Source: Mesostigma viride
Taxonomy: Eukaryota; Streptophyta; Mesostigmatophyceae; Mesostigmatales; Mesostigmataceae
DNA: 64,000 nucleotides
Assembly (NCBI GenBank): GCA_009746045.1
Contig: RPFO01000034.1
Span: 1-64,000, forward strand
Direction: 5' to 3'
Below the pieces are notes generated by a model, which did not search any database, had not been told where the DNA came from, and saw only the letters and a list, made by a program, of their open reading frames with translations. Positions 31,842-42,600 of the stretch are shown here, piece after piece; positions within the stretch are counted from its first letter, which is position 1; each line of letters starts with the position of its first letter. A program made the translations under genes and the position numbers.

Positions 31842-32957
31842 TCACTGCTCCTTGTTGTCTTCTTGTTGACTGCCCTTTGAAGGCTGGCCTGCCTGGGACT
31901 TGTTGTTGTTCTTGTTGTTGTTTTTGTTGTTATTCTTGTTGCTGCCCTGGCCCTGGGTCTTCTTGAAGCTGGGACACTCCTTCTTGATGTGCCCCCACCC
32001 CTTGCACAAGTAGCATTGTATCTTTGACTTGCCCTGGCCACTGCCCCCGTTGTCAGATGCGTTGCCCTGCTTGGGCTGACCACCCACCCGCCTGAACACC
32101 GACTTGGAGTGTGACCTCCCGTCAGGGTCGGGTGAATGATTGGCCTTCCGCTTGTTGTGGTTGCCCCTACGCCCTCCTTGGCTTCTGTCAGCCTCAGACG
32201 ATATGGAGCCCCCCTGGGTACGCCCACCTGCCTGGGTAGCCTTCACTGCTGGCACTCCACCCTCAAACAGCTCCTCTGCCTCGAGTGCTTGTTTGATTAT
32301 GACCTTGTAGGCCTTGAGGGTTGAGTGTGGGGCACACATGACCTTTAAAGAGCCACGTGTAGCCTTATCCAGCCCAGAGACCTTCAACCAGTTGGTCAGG
32401 GCTATGTTATCTGCCACGTTGAAACCGTGGGCCCTGCCTTCCTCAACCATTTTGCAATAGCTAAGGAAATTCTGGATGAGATCCCCCTTGACCTCCCACC
32501 CTTGATACTTGTCTTGCCAATGGATGCCGACCTTCTTTCGCTGGTCTTCAAGCAACTCCTTCAGCTCAGCTACATACACTGCCCAGGCCTTGTTGGCCTT
32601 CTTGCATTCTCTGGTTAGGTCCTTGATCTGATCAGTGCACTTGCCAAACGTGCTGCTGCCTATCCAGATCTGATAGTAGTTGGTACCCCCGTACAAACTA
32701 GGAAACCCTTCCAGCCCTTCTACAAACTCTTCAGCCTGCTTGGGCTTGGAGTCTGATGTGACAGGTTGCAGCTGATTAACAATTAATAAGCCCTGAGTGG
32801 TAAGGTCAAAACCATGAACAGCTTGTGTATTATTGTTGTGATGTACATTGGTAATTTCCCCGGTGACACCCACGTCATCTACGTGAGCTGTCCCACTACC
32901 AGCACCACCATTATTCCCACTGGCTGGGGCACCCTTGCTACGGCGCCCGTCTGCCAT
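31842..32957 (-). CDS. Gag of the copia-like element
   Basis: A 371-residue frame. The N-terminal 50 residues are Gly/Ala/Asn-rich. A helical core spans about 60-230 (FVEGLEGFPSLYGGTNYYQI, then KANKAWAVYVAELKELLEDQ and NFLSYCKMVEEGRAHGF), and a zinc knuckle CYLCKGWGHIKKEC sits near residue 315. The end is an Asn/Lys repeat (KNNNKNNNKNNNKSQ), from a GTT/TTG microsatellite on the plus strand. It is expected to form the particle and bind genomic RNA. It is separated from integrase by about 140 bp that encode no protease, which is why the protease-like domain further downstream matters. Confidence 0.8.
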   Translation of the reverse strand: MADGRRSKGAPASGNNGGAGSGTAHVDDVGVTGEITNVHHNNNTQAVHGFDLTTQGLLIVNQLQPVTSDSKPKQAEEFVEGLEGFPSLYGGTNYYQIWIGSSTFGKCTDQIKDLTRECKKANKAWAVYVAELKELLEDQRKKVGIHWQDKYQGWEVKGDLIQNFLSYCKMVEEGRAHGFNVADNIALTNWLKVSGLDKATRGSLKVMCAPHSTLKAYKVIIKQALEAEELFEGGVPAVKATQAGGRTQGGSISSEADRSQGGRRGNHNKRKANHSPDPDGRSHSKSVFRRVGGQPKQGNASDNGGSGQGKSKIQCYLCKGWGHIKKECPSFKKTQGQGSNKNNNKNNNKNNNKSQAGQPSKGSQQEDNKEQ

Positions 32958-33129
32958 GATGCACTACAAGCTGTCCAAAACAACAAACACCTGGGCAAAG
33001 CAGCAAAACGAGGTATGTACAAAACTGTCACAATTGCCGCCTGCGCCGGTGTCGCCGCCGCCCACCGCGAAACGCCGCTGAAAAATCGACTAAACGTCGA
33101 CGAGCACTGGAAAAAAAAAATTGGCCGAC

Positions 33130-33849
33130 TCAGTAGTCGAGGCCCCGGAAATCGCAGTACTCGTAGGTAAACTCAGGATCCTCCATTTCCGGCGTGTGTG
33201 CCGGACCTGCACCGGTATGAATCAAAACCGGTGTGTTCGCCGGCGCGAAAGTTGCAATTCGCCGACGCGCGACGAGGCGCAGAGGATGAGTAAAAATTGA
33301 AAGCAACTCCCAGCCTGCGGGAATCCACTCGCGCAAGGCTGCGAGAAATGCGACCAGGTTGATGAGGACCTGTCGCTCTCGACTGCGCACGCCGCGTGTA
33401 AGCAGCGACAGCAATGCGAGGTCTTGAAATAAATTTGTTGTGACCACCGGCGCGCCCCCCGTGCGCGTCGATGCCCAGTTTTGCAAATTCCGCTGGTATC
33501 CGGTCAGCGAGGAAATGGCGTTGTCCAGCTCCTCGATGGCAGTAGTGACTTCAGTCACCGACCGCAAGCCGCCACGGACCTGGACCGTAAATTGCGAAAG
33601 AATGTTTCGAATTTGGTCCAACGGCGCTCGAACAGCCGGCACCAGCTGCGGCAGACGGGGGTCCTCAGGAAAATCCCCGAGCAATGGGAGTGCGGCTCTC
33701 TGACGACGATGGAGTTCGTCAAGCGAAACCGTGACTTCGTCAAGAAGTTGTTGCCACGATGGCGCAGCCGGCCTTGGCGGTAATGGATCAGCCGGCGGAG
33801 CAGCTATCTCCTCGTCGGTGGGGATGCGGAACTCCTCAGAATTGGGCAT
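33130..33849 (-). CDS. ORF1 beside the 5' LTR, unknown, 239 aa
   Basis: Begins only 24 bp inside the 5' LTR, upstream of gag, on the same strand. I recognise no family. It has a Pro-rich acidic N-terminus (about residues 1-30), predicted long helices (SWQQLLDEVTVSLDELHRRQ, VTEVTTAIEELDNAISSL), a hydrophobic helix VLINLVAFLAALREW, and an acidic aromatic C-terminus (EMEDPEFTYEYCDF). Its codon usage is more GC-rich than the adjacent gag. It could be an accessory protein, an alternative Gag-like coiled coil, or the only protein of a different LTR element into which the copia Gag-Pol later moved. Confidence 0.5.
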   Translation of the reverse strand: MPNSEEFRIPTDEEIAAPPADPLPPRPAAPSWQQLLDEVTVSLDELHRRQRAALPLLGDFPEDPRLPQLVPAVRAPLDQIRNILSQFTVQVRGGLRSVTEVTTAIEELDNAISSLTGYQRNLQNWASTRTGGAPVVTTNLFQDLALLSLLTRGVRSRERQVLINLVAFLAALREWIPAGWELLSIFTHPLRLVARRRIATFAPANTPVLIHTGAGPAHTPEMEDPEFTYEYCDFRGLDY

Positions 33850-33873
33850 GGTAGCGAAAAGGCGAGTAATACG

Positions 33874-34488
33874 AGTTGTGAGAGAGTTGCCCTGAATTCC
33901 GCCATGGTTCTTGCAGGAATGTTGCCTTTATTAAGAATAAGGAACACCGACGTAAGTCACGTCACTTCCAAGACTGCACGCAGCACAGGCGACAGGGTCG
34001 CAGTGCCAAGAGAACGTGCACGCAAGAACTAGCGTCCCGGTGCTACCAAGTCACACATATAGGTTTGCTAGGGACGCGTCCAAGTAATCAGCTGCACTGT
34101 CACAGCTGAACTGTCAATCAATTGATTACACAGACTCTGGCACGCCTTTGGCGCGCAGATCTATCAATTGTCCATACCGCTAGTCCTGTGGACCTATCCG
34201 TACACTACTCAGCATCAATTGTCTCATAGGTCCTGGCGCGCTACAGCACGCCTACCTATCAATTGACCATCAAGTCCTGTACAAGTCCTGTCAACGTCCT
34301 GCGGACTATCAAAGTGACACTTGTACATCCTGTGTCCGTACGCGCCCACAGTGGCGCGCCGGGTACTGTCGGCACAGCCTAGGAAACGTCATAACTTTTA
34401 CGTTCCTTAACCAAATGAGGCGTTCAAGGTGCCGTTGGAAAGAGCGTAACAATCTCTATCCATCTAACGTAAATCCTTTACGTTAACT
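33874..34488 (-). repeat. 5' LTR of the copia-like element (615 bp)
   Basis: Partner of 20053-20673; ends AGTTGTGAG...CGTTAACT. The right flank GCAGG (34489-34493) is followed by the continuation of the LINE1 reading frame. Confidence 0.9.
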
Positions 34489-35010
34489 GCAGGAGCTGGA
34501 GCAACGACTCGACGGCGCCGTCACCAAGATGCTGCGCAAGGCCCTTGACATCCCCTTTGGTTTGCACTCATTAGTAATGAGGATTTGTACGCTGATTTGC
34601 CCTATGTTTCCCACATTATTAGGCACAGGCGCCTGGGCCTAGCCGGGCACCTGGCCCGCATAGATCAGGTAGATACCTCAGATAGACTAGCTGGCATGCC
34701 AAGCCCGCCCAGCCTGGGCGATATGTCCTAACCTGGCGTGCCCCCGGCCGCGCGCGGCAGGGCCGCCACCCGTGGACATTTCGTGATAGACTCGGCATGG
34801 ACATGTGCTACACTAGACGTGACGAGCTCACCCCCGGGCAGCCTCCTGGTTTGTCTGTAATATGGAGGCAGATGGTGCGCAAGGATAGATGGCAAGTAGT
34901 GATGAAGGAGACCACCCCCAAGCCTGTGGGGGCTCCGCGTGTGACCAAGTATGGCATTCATAGCGATTCGGGCCGCGGTGCCCACACCCCTGTAACTAGG
35001 ACCTAGATAG
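34489..35010 (+). pseudogene. LINE1 C-terminal end
   Basis: Continues the LINE1 frame after the copia insertion: QELEQRLDGAVTKMLRKALD, then in a shifted frame NEDLYADLPYVSHIIRHRRL with GLAGHLARIDQVD. The HRRLGLAGHLAR motif matches the LRW-GH-RM signature in the C-terminal part of many LINEs. A third frame (34797-35006) gives PPGLSVIWRQMVRKDRWQVV, which is homologous to the LINE fragment at 55190-55489. Several frameshifts are present. The 3' end is followed by about 75 bp and then a (TTAA)n tail. Confidence 0.75.
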
Positions 35011-35084
35011 CTTATACCATCCATTCCATCCCATGTTCCCCTCCCACTGAGGACTTATGCTCGTGAACGTGACGCAGTCACGTG

Positions 35085-35110
35085 TCTATTGATTAATTAA
35101 TTAATTAATC
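35085..35110 (+). repeat. (TTAA)n 3' tail of LINE1
   Basis: GATTAATTAATTAATTAATC closes the LINE1 3' region. The related 3' end on the minus strand at 55008-55027 has the same tail, supporting a microsatellite-type tail for this LINE family. Confidence 0.65.
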
Positions 35111-35156
35111 AGAAGATGTTGTACATCAGTGGCCCTGCGGTCCACGAGACTCAGGG

Positions 35157-35300
35157 TGTCGCGTCTGCGTGCCACAATCTCCGGCGCCACCATGGCGGCT
35201 GGCCACTCAGCTTAATTTGGTAAAACCCAAATGAGCTGAGCTGATGTGCCTGCCTTAACTGCATGCCCTGTGGGGTGGGCGAGGACCTGTCCCATGATTC
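35157..35300 (-). repeat. Split repeat segment B2 (144 bp)
   Basis: Near-identical to B1 at 36439-36582, both running from TGTCGCGTCTGCGTGCC to CCCATGATTC on the plus strand. It forms the outer left end of the gypsy element; no copy of it accompanies A1 on the right. Confidence 0.9.
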
Positions 35301-36436
35301 AAAGAAAGGAGGGCTCTCAGCCGAGGACAAGGAACTGTCCCTCGTGCCTGATAACCACCTTATTGCCTCCCCTGCTATAGAATAATGCTTTCAAAACACA
35401 TACTTTGCACAGTCTGATGATGAAGCCGCACATGCGGAGTTTATTGAGAAAGTTTATACAATTACAACACGTTGATAGTCTCAATATCGATGCACTCCAT
35501 GCTCACGAGCCCGCAGTTAGGCAGCGCTCCATGACATGCTACCGGCCTTGCTCCCAAGGAAAGGGAGAAACACGAAGGCCACTAACGAGAGACTCGAAGA
35601 GACTACACGCTGCGTGAGAGTCCTCTTCGACTATGAACCAAACCATTCGTCATGCCACACGCATGACACACGCCACACTTGTCAGTCCAGCCAGGAATGC
35701 CAAAACTATCTTGCTGCCTGAACCATGCGAATAGAAACCGCATTCCAGTTGCCGTCCTGGCTTTCTACCACACATGCCAACAAAAGCAGGAAGGCATCCC
35801 GACAAATCTAAATTGCTACCCTGTTGCCGATCTCATCTCCTAGAGGCTCCGGCATTTCTGTCCCTGGGAATGTCCGACATTGAGTCACGTCCAGCAAGGT
35901 CGAAGCATAATATCCTTCAGACAATCTGCACGCTCACACCTTGCGTGTGAGTGGCCCAGCAAACATTGCGTCTAATCGTTCCTTTCTAGAAGAAATCCCT
36001 TTTTAGGGCTGCCAGCGATTTCGCATTCATTCCAGCGATCTGGCTCCGCACCGCAAATTGTCCTTTTCCATTTTCTGTCCAGTCCTCATAACGTTGACCC
36101 GCTATTCTACACCACAAAGACACCTGGCCTGTCAATAGCCTCGGCGCTGTTGAAGTCCAGCAGTCCAGCTTCAGCTCCAGCTGTCCACTAACACGCGTAT
36201 GATCCTCTCGACGCTGCACACTTGTGCTGCCGTCCGCTCAAGTCAGTGCTGCGCGCCCAGCTGTGCCTGGCCCGGCGCGCGTGCACGTACACTTTCGTCC
36301 GCTCTTATGCTGCAAGTGCTAGTGTCCCCCCCGGTCACTAGCCTTTGTCGAAAATGCGTAGAAGACAAATTCCTTGCGCACGTCACCGGTCTTGTGCATA
36401 GTGGGCGCCCGGATGACATAGCGCGCGTCCGTGACA
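35301..36436 (-). repeat. Split repeat segment A2 (1,136 bp)
   Basis: Matches A1 (44751-45887) with about three substitutions and one C-run length change. Small open frames inside (for example 35405-35617, 35986-36219) are shared by both copies and not considered genes. Confidence 0.9.
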
Positions 36437-36438
36437 GC

Positions 36439-36582
36439 TGTCGCGTCTGCGTGCCACAATCTCCGGCGCCACCATGGCGGCTGGCCACTCAGCTTAATTT
36501 GGTAAAACCCAAATGAGCTGAGCTGATGTGCCTGCCTTAACTGCATGCCCTGTGGGGTGGGCGAGGACCTGTCCCATGATTC
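36439..36582 (-). repeat. Split repeat segment B1 (144 bp)
   Basis: Copy of B2. The B1-A2 junction on the plus strand reads GTGACA-GC-TGTCGCG, so the ten bases GACAGCTGTC form a perfect palindrome at the junction. Confidence 0.9.
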
Positions 36583-36596
36583 CCCCCCTCGCTGGC
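36583..36596 (-). promoter_or_regulatory. Candidate polypurine tract of the gypsy element
   Basis: On the minus strand AGCGAGGGGGG directly precedes segment B1, the usual place and composition for the primer of second-strand synthesis. It implies that the reverse-transcribed terminal repeat begins with B1, not A2. Confidence 0.6.
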
Positions 36597-36607
36597 GACC
36601 GGCCCCA

Positions 36608-39600
36608 TCACGAAGACAGCGATCGTACCAAGACAAGGGCAGCGGTGACCGCAGTCAAGCTGCGGGAGGTAAACTGCGCAGCGGTGCACACTGGACAAAA
36701 CCAATCCCCCTCCGGAATGCTGGTGACCACGGGCTGCAAGCACTGCATGTGCCAACCACAGTTACACTGATCACACAATAACATGGACTCCGCCTGATCG
36801 ACCCGGTGACAAACCTGACACTGGGCGTCCTTGACTCGGCGAGATGTGTGCGGTTGGAGGTCGTGGACCAAATTGGGCAGTGAGCAGGGACTGAGATTGC
36901 TGAGGTTGTCTGTCGTACGGCTCCCGTCGGCGCCCTCCAAAATTGCCACTCCCGATGGTTTGATAGCCACAATGCGCAAAATGGTGGGCCCCGCCTCCAC
37001 ATCCAAAGTGTGCTTCAGCTGAGTGCGCAGGAAAACATACTGCCCTGGCCTAAACCGCAGCTGGCGAGCCATGTATGCGCCCCCCCGGCGCTGAGCGTAA
37101 CGCAGGGAGTCCCTGTGCTGAGCAATGAACAAGTTGTTCATCGCGATGGGCATGACCTTCTTAAAAGTCTCTGCCCTGGCCAGCACCTCAACCAAAAATT
37201 GCTGAGCGTTGTCGAAGGCCATGGGTTCGGGGTGCGCAACCTGTGCCTCCGTAGGCAAAAGAGGATTACGCCCGAACAGAAGGAAATACGGGGAGAAGGT
37301 AGCGAGAGACTCCTGGGGAGACATGCGATAACCCATGGCAATCCATGCCAACTCGCGATCCCACCTGGCCGACTCCGGCACCTGCAGGCTCCACTTGCGC
37401 AGCGCCTGCTTGACGGTCTGCACCAATCTCTCAGCCAAACCATTGGCCTGAGGATGCTCCCGAGAAGTGCGACGGTGATCAATAAGACATCCATCCAGCA
37501 ACTCCTGGAACTCACCCCTGAACTCACCACCCTGGTCCGTGACTACCTCCGCGGGAGCCCCAAACCTGGTGATGATGTCTGCAAAATGCTTCGCTGTGGT
37601 AGCGGCATGCTTGTCAGCAATGGGGATCAACTCAACCCATTTGCTAAAGCTCTCCACGCATACCATGACATAGAGGTTGCCGTCAGGGCTCTCCTGAAAC
37701 GGCCCGCACAGATCGACGTGCCAGCGATAAAACAAGCCCTTGATGGGAAGCGACATCAGCTCCTTGGCACCATGATCTGCGCTAAAGTTAGCCTTGGTTC
37801 GAGCACACGGGACACAGCTGGCCACTACCTGGGCCACTGTGTGTCGCATGTTATTCCACCAATAGCTGGTCCGTACGAGGCTGAGCGTGCGATTGCCACC
37901 CAAGTGACCATACCGCTCGTGGTACGCCTGCACTATAGCAACGCGCTTGTCAGGCGGTGGGACGACCACCCTACGCTTGCCCAACAGCTTGTACAAAACC
38001 CCATCTTCCCAACCATAGGTTGCAGCCCTGTGCTGCACCCTGTTCAACTCCGTCGCCTTCTGAGCAGGAGTCCAATCGACTGGAGTAGGAGTCAAGACAG
38101 CACCCTGCACTTGCTCCAAAACTCGACCATCTAGCCAGATATCAGCGGTGTAGCAATCAGCAAGAGAGCTACGCGCTAAGAGAGCCTGCACAGCGATCAG
38201 CTGCTGCAGAGAAGGATCAATGTCAAAGGACAGAGACCTACCCTCTTCCATAGCGCACACAGCTTTGGATGGCGTGAATGGCGACGGCCGCACCGGGTCG
38301 TCGCTGATGCCGAAGTCCGCCACAGAGTACTCGACACTGCGCCACCACGCCTCCTCCTCATCGTCGGCCGCATACCCAGCAGCGTTCACAAAGACCACAG
38401 AACCCGACGAGCCCTCGGCACCCATGGCCCGGGCTCCAGTGTGGTCAACAGTGGTAGGCATGGCGTATCGGGATAGCACATCGGCGTTGACATGGTCCTT
38501 GCCGGCCCGATGCACAATGGTCATGTGGTACTCCTGGATAATCATGGCCCATCGGGCGAGCTTACCCGTCAGGTTGGTGTTGGTCATTAGCCACTGAAGC
38601 GGCTGGTGGTCTGTCACCAGAGTAAACACGCGCCCAACTAAATACGGGCGAAAGTGCTTGATGGCCCACACCACAGCCAGTGCCTCCCCCTCATAGGAAG
38701 AATACCGGCTCTCCGCTGGGTTGTTGCTGCGACTAGCATAAGCAATAACGTGCTCGCGCCCATCACCATCCTTTTGCGCCAAGACCGCACCCAGTCCTAC
38801 CTTGGACCAGTCGGTATATAACACAAACGGCAAAGCATAGTCAGGGGCGCGCAGAATCGGGGCCGACGTGAGCTCCTGCTTGATTGTCTCGATGGCGCGT
38901 TGCTGTGCGGGACCCCACGCCCACACGCACCCCTTCTTGAGTAACTCGGTCAAGGGCTTCACCTTGCTGCTGAAGTTCTCAATGTAACCTCGGTAATAGC
39001 CAGCCAAACCCAAATACGCCCGCACCCCTGAGACATCCGTGGGTACGGCGGCCTGCACAATGGATTCGACCTTGGCGGCATCAGGCGTCCGGCCACCCGG
39101 CACAATCTGATGACCAAGGAATGAGAGGGTCCGCTGGGCGAACTTGCACTTCTCAGGGTGCAGCCGCATATTATGCTCCTCGAGAGCCAAGCGAACCTGC
39201 TCCAAGTGCGCCAGGTGCTCCTCAAATGTCGCGCTAAAGACGATTACATCATCAATGTAACAAGCGGCGAAAGGAAGACCTGCAAGCACTTTGTCCATAG
39301 CTCGTTGGAAAACAGCACTAGCGTTGCGGTGCCCAAAGGGCATGCGCACCCACTCATACAAATTGCCGCCCCCCCAGAATGCAAGCTTCCGCTGATCCTC
39401 CGGCGCAACTGCGATCTGATGAAAGCCGCTACGCAGGTCCAGCGAGGACACAAACTTCACATGAGGAGATATCTTATCCAGGACATCATCCACACGTGGC
39501 ATGGGGTAACGGTCCACGGGTGTGTGTGCATTCAGCAACCGCAGATCGGTGGCCATGCGCATACCCGTCCATGCCCCGGTGATAGCGTCCTTCTTGGGCG

Positions 39601-42600
39601 CAACGACAACGGCAGCGGCATAGCTGGAGGAAGATTGCCTGATGATACCGGCATCCTCTAACTCCTTGCATTGCTCGGCTACAAAATCCAACTCGGCCTG
39701 ACTCAGGCGATGCTGGCGTCGGAACAAAGGGGTGTCAGTGTCCAATGGAACACGCATGGTCCCACCATTGAAACACCCCAGTTCATCACTTGTGAAAGCG
39801 AAGGCCCCCCTTGCAGTGCCTAGCCACTTTAGCATGGCTGAGCGCTGCGCATCAGAAAGGTGTTCGCCAATAGCCCAGGGGTGCGTATCCGCGGGATCAC
39901 CCACAGCTACCGCATGTGCCTCAAGATGCGGCGCCCTAGCCGCATCGTCGTGGAACAAGGAAAAGGCTGCCACGCCTGGTGTGACACCCACCGCCGGAGC
40001 CTCGCGTGCCGCACGGTGTATTACCCGATGCAGCGTGGGCTCGCCGGCCAGCACGGTGCTGGTCAGCAGGGCGGTCATGAGAATGATAGTCCACACCTGT
40101 CGCAGACGCCACCCCCATGCTGATGAAGTCCCCGTCGCTGCAGGGCGCTTCAGTTTGGCTGCGCGCGCCTCAACCTGCTGAGGCGGATTGGCTGGGGACG
40201 CCCCCCCAGACTGGCGCACGGCAACCGATGCAAGCAGCACATACCCGACCTGCAACACCGACATAGCCTGGCCTATCAAAGACCAGCGCTCACTCTCGAG
40301 CACGCCCGGCAGCGCCGAGGCCCCGACATGAAAACCCATGCTGGCCTCACGAAATTCTGCGGGTGGCTGCACCAACAGACCGGTGGTAGTGTCCCAAACG
40401 AGACCCTTACCCCGATCACGGTATGCTGTCGACCCTTGGTAACTGACCAGGGTCGGCAGTGCACACATGGGGCTCCCGACCCGGTTGACGCGTGCATACG
40501 GTGGGCGATCCTCGCTATCCACCTTCTGCGTGACTAGGTGGGAAGGCAATGCTACCTCCGCAGACACACTCGGATGCTGCCTTGCTACGGCCCCCAAGAC
40601 CGCCTGCACATCGGTCGCACACGCCACGTTGGTCCAATAGGCACGCAAACGATGCGTGAGCCCACCCAGCCCTGCGTTGTCACACACGATGGGCTCCCCC
40701 AGGAGTGCCACGATTGTAGCCCAGTCCTCCCGCACCGCCTGATGTGGGCTGTCACCCGCCACAACGTTCTCAAACAGATACGCAGGCGGATGGGGCTGAC
40801 GCGACTGCAACAGTCCCACCACACGCAACAGTTCCCAGAACAGCGCGCTACGCGGATCGGCTAGCCCCCGCCCTTGCCCTGCCTGGCTCAGGCCCTGGCA
40901 CTCCCAACCCGCAATTACCAAGTCGATGGCATGATGCCTGCGCAACAACTGCTGCACCTGCACCTCACCGATGGCTCGGATATCTTGAGGACATTCCCCA
41001 AACGGGTCACGCCATGCTGATGGCGGAAACTGCGCGGGATACTCTCGCGACAACACGCCACAGTGACTGAAGTACACCTGACGCGCCTTGTGCGATGGCT
41101 CTACCGCGATGAGTTTACGGCACACGCCGCCTGCGGCCAAAAAGCCTGCAATGCCCCCTCCGATCCCCGCAAACAGTTCCAACACTACCGCACCCTTGGC
41201 AAAATCAGGGGCCTGCGGTAAGATTGCAGCAGAAAAATTACCTTGGGCCTCCGAGACACCCGGTTGCAGCAAAGTGAGGCCATGGCTGGCCATCTGAGGA
41301 ATGGTGATGACGGCTTCAGTTACCCGCTTGCGCATAGCCAGCTGCCGCGTGGACGTCACAGCATCCAGCGACCACTGCGTGCGCATCTTGGCAATGCTCG
41401 CCGTTGGCTGGGGCAGCACCGTCCGATGCTTGTCCCACGCCGATGAGCCCGCCGCCCGTACCTCCACCATGCTGACCTCCACCACGCCCGCAGCCGCGGA
41501 AGGGTTGAGGCGTGCAGCCCCGGCTGAAGAACTGAAGCATGAGACCGGCACGCTGGCCCGCTTCAGGCCAGCCCCATCCCAATCAGGGATGTAAGATGCC
41601 TCCTCCGCCCTATAGTCCACCTGAACCATGGCGCGAGCAAGGACATCCACCCCGAGTAGTGCGGAATATCCACACTTGTTGACCACCAGCGCATACGCGG
41701 ACACGGTGGTCATGCTAGAGGCGCGCAACGGATTGAAAATCACGTTGACTTTAACCGCCGTCATAGCGTACGGCTTACTAGCCGGACCCTGCCAACCTGA
41801 CACAGACACGGGGCTTTCCACTAAGCCACCGTTCTCGTAGGTCAGGTTCAGCATGGTGGCCAAGTCCGTGCTGATGACTAGCGGCTGAGCACCGCTATCA
41901 AGCTTGACTGCGCCAACCAACGGACATGTCACCATGTCGCTCCATACATCTCCACAGGCTCCAACTGCTTGGAACGCCATGGACGGCTCACCATTGGGGT
42001 ATGGAACCACCGTGGGAACCTGGGGGACTGCACTAGTGCGCTGCTGGCTACTTGTGCTGACCACTCCCGCTTGCACCACGGGCACTGCGGCTTCTACCGG
42101 CTGGCGCCCGTAGGTGACGGACTCAGAATTGCGCAAGGTGCGCACATCATGCCCATCTGCGAACAACTGGATCTCGGACACAACCGACCCCAGCCACTCA
42201 ACCCCCTTCTGCCCGAAGGTGTCGACCACCTGCCGTGCTGAAAACATGGGTACGTCCACAATGAACGGCATTGGGTACACAGGCGCCAATCGCCTACGCT
42301 GCTCCAGCCCAGCAGGGTTCGCATGCTCAAAAGCAGATTGCACCCCAGCCAGCGGCATGGAAAAGGACGCGGGCAACTGCCCGGCAGGCAACATGGGTGC
42401 CTGCTGAAAAGAAAGCGGGCTGCGTGCCTGCTTGCCTTTGGTAGCCTCCGCAGCGTTGATCTCGACGTCACCCGGCATGGGCGCCCAGAATGGGTCCTCC
42501 CGGTACACCGTCTCGAATTGGTTGGGGGGCGCCGTCGCCTCCTCACCATGCTTGATGGCAGCCACCTGGGCTTCCATCGAGTCGGTCTTGCCCGCCATCT

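Larger units (their letters stand above)
20053..34488 (-). mobile_element. Copia-like LTR retrotransposon with nested insertions
   Basis: Bounded by direct LTRs (621 and 615 bp) that differ by a 4-bp and a 2-bp indel and few substitutions, with a 5-bp target duplication GCAGG (20048-20052, 34489-34493). Termini are AGTT...AACT rather than TG...CA. Without the two nested insertions the element is about 7.9 kb. Coding is on the minus strand: an unknown ORF1, Gag with a CCHC knuckle, integrase, a retropepsin-like segment, then RT and RNase H. A purine-rich tract (AAAGAAAAGAAGGG on the minus strand, about 20680-20693) beside the left LTR fits a polypurine tract. I found no standard tRNA primer site next to the right LTR. 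Removing it rejoins the LINE1 frame exactly. Confidence 0.85.

Noticed and set aside
20053..34488. Treating ORF1 plus LTRs and the copia Gag-Pol as two separate elements
   Set aside because: No second pair of LTRs or target duplication could be found around Gag-Pol, and the size after removing nested insertions (7.9 kb) fits one element. The alternative stays open.
35405..36219. Small frames repeated at 44855-45669
   Set aside because: They lie in the long repeat segments A1 and A2, and identity reflects recent insertion rather than coding constraint.
37010..38134. 374-codon plus-strand frame
   Set aside because: Lies entirely antisense to the integrase part of the gypsy Pol, which has unmistakable motifs; GC-rich antisense frames are common.
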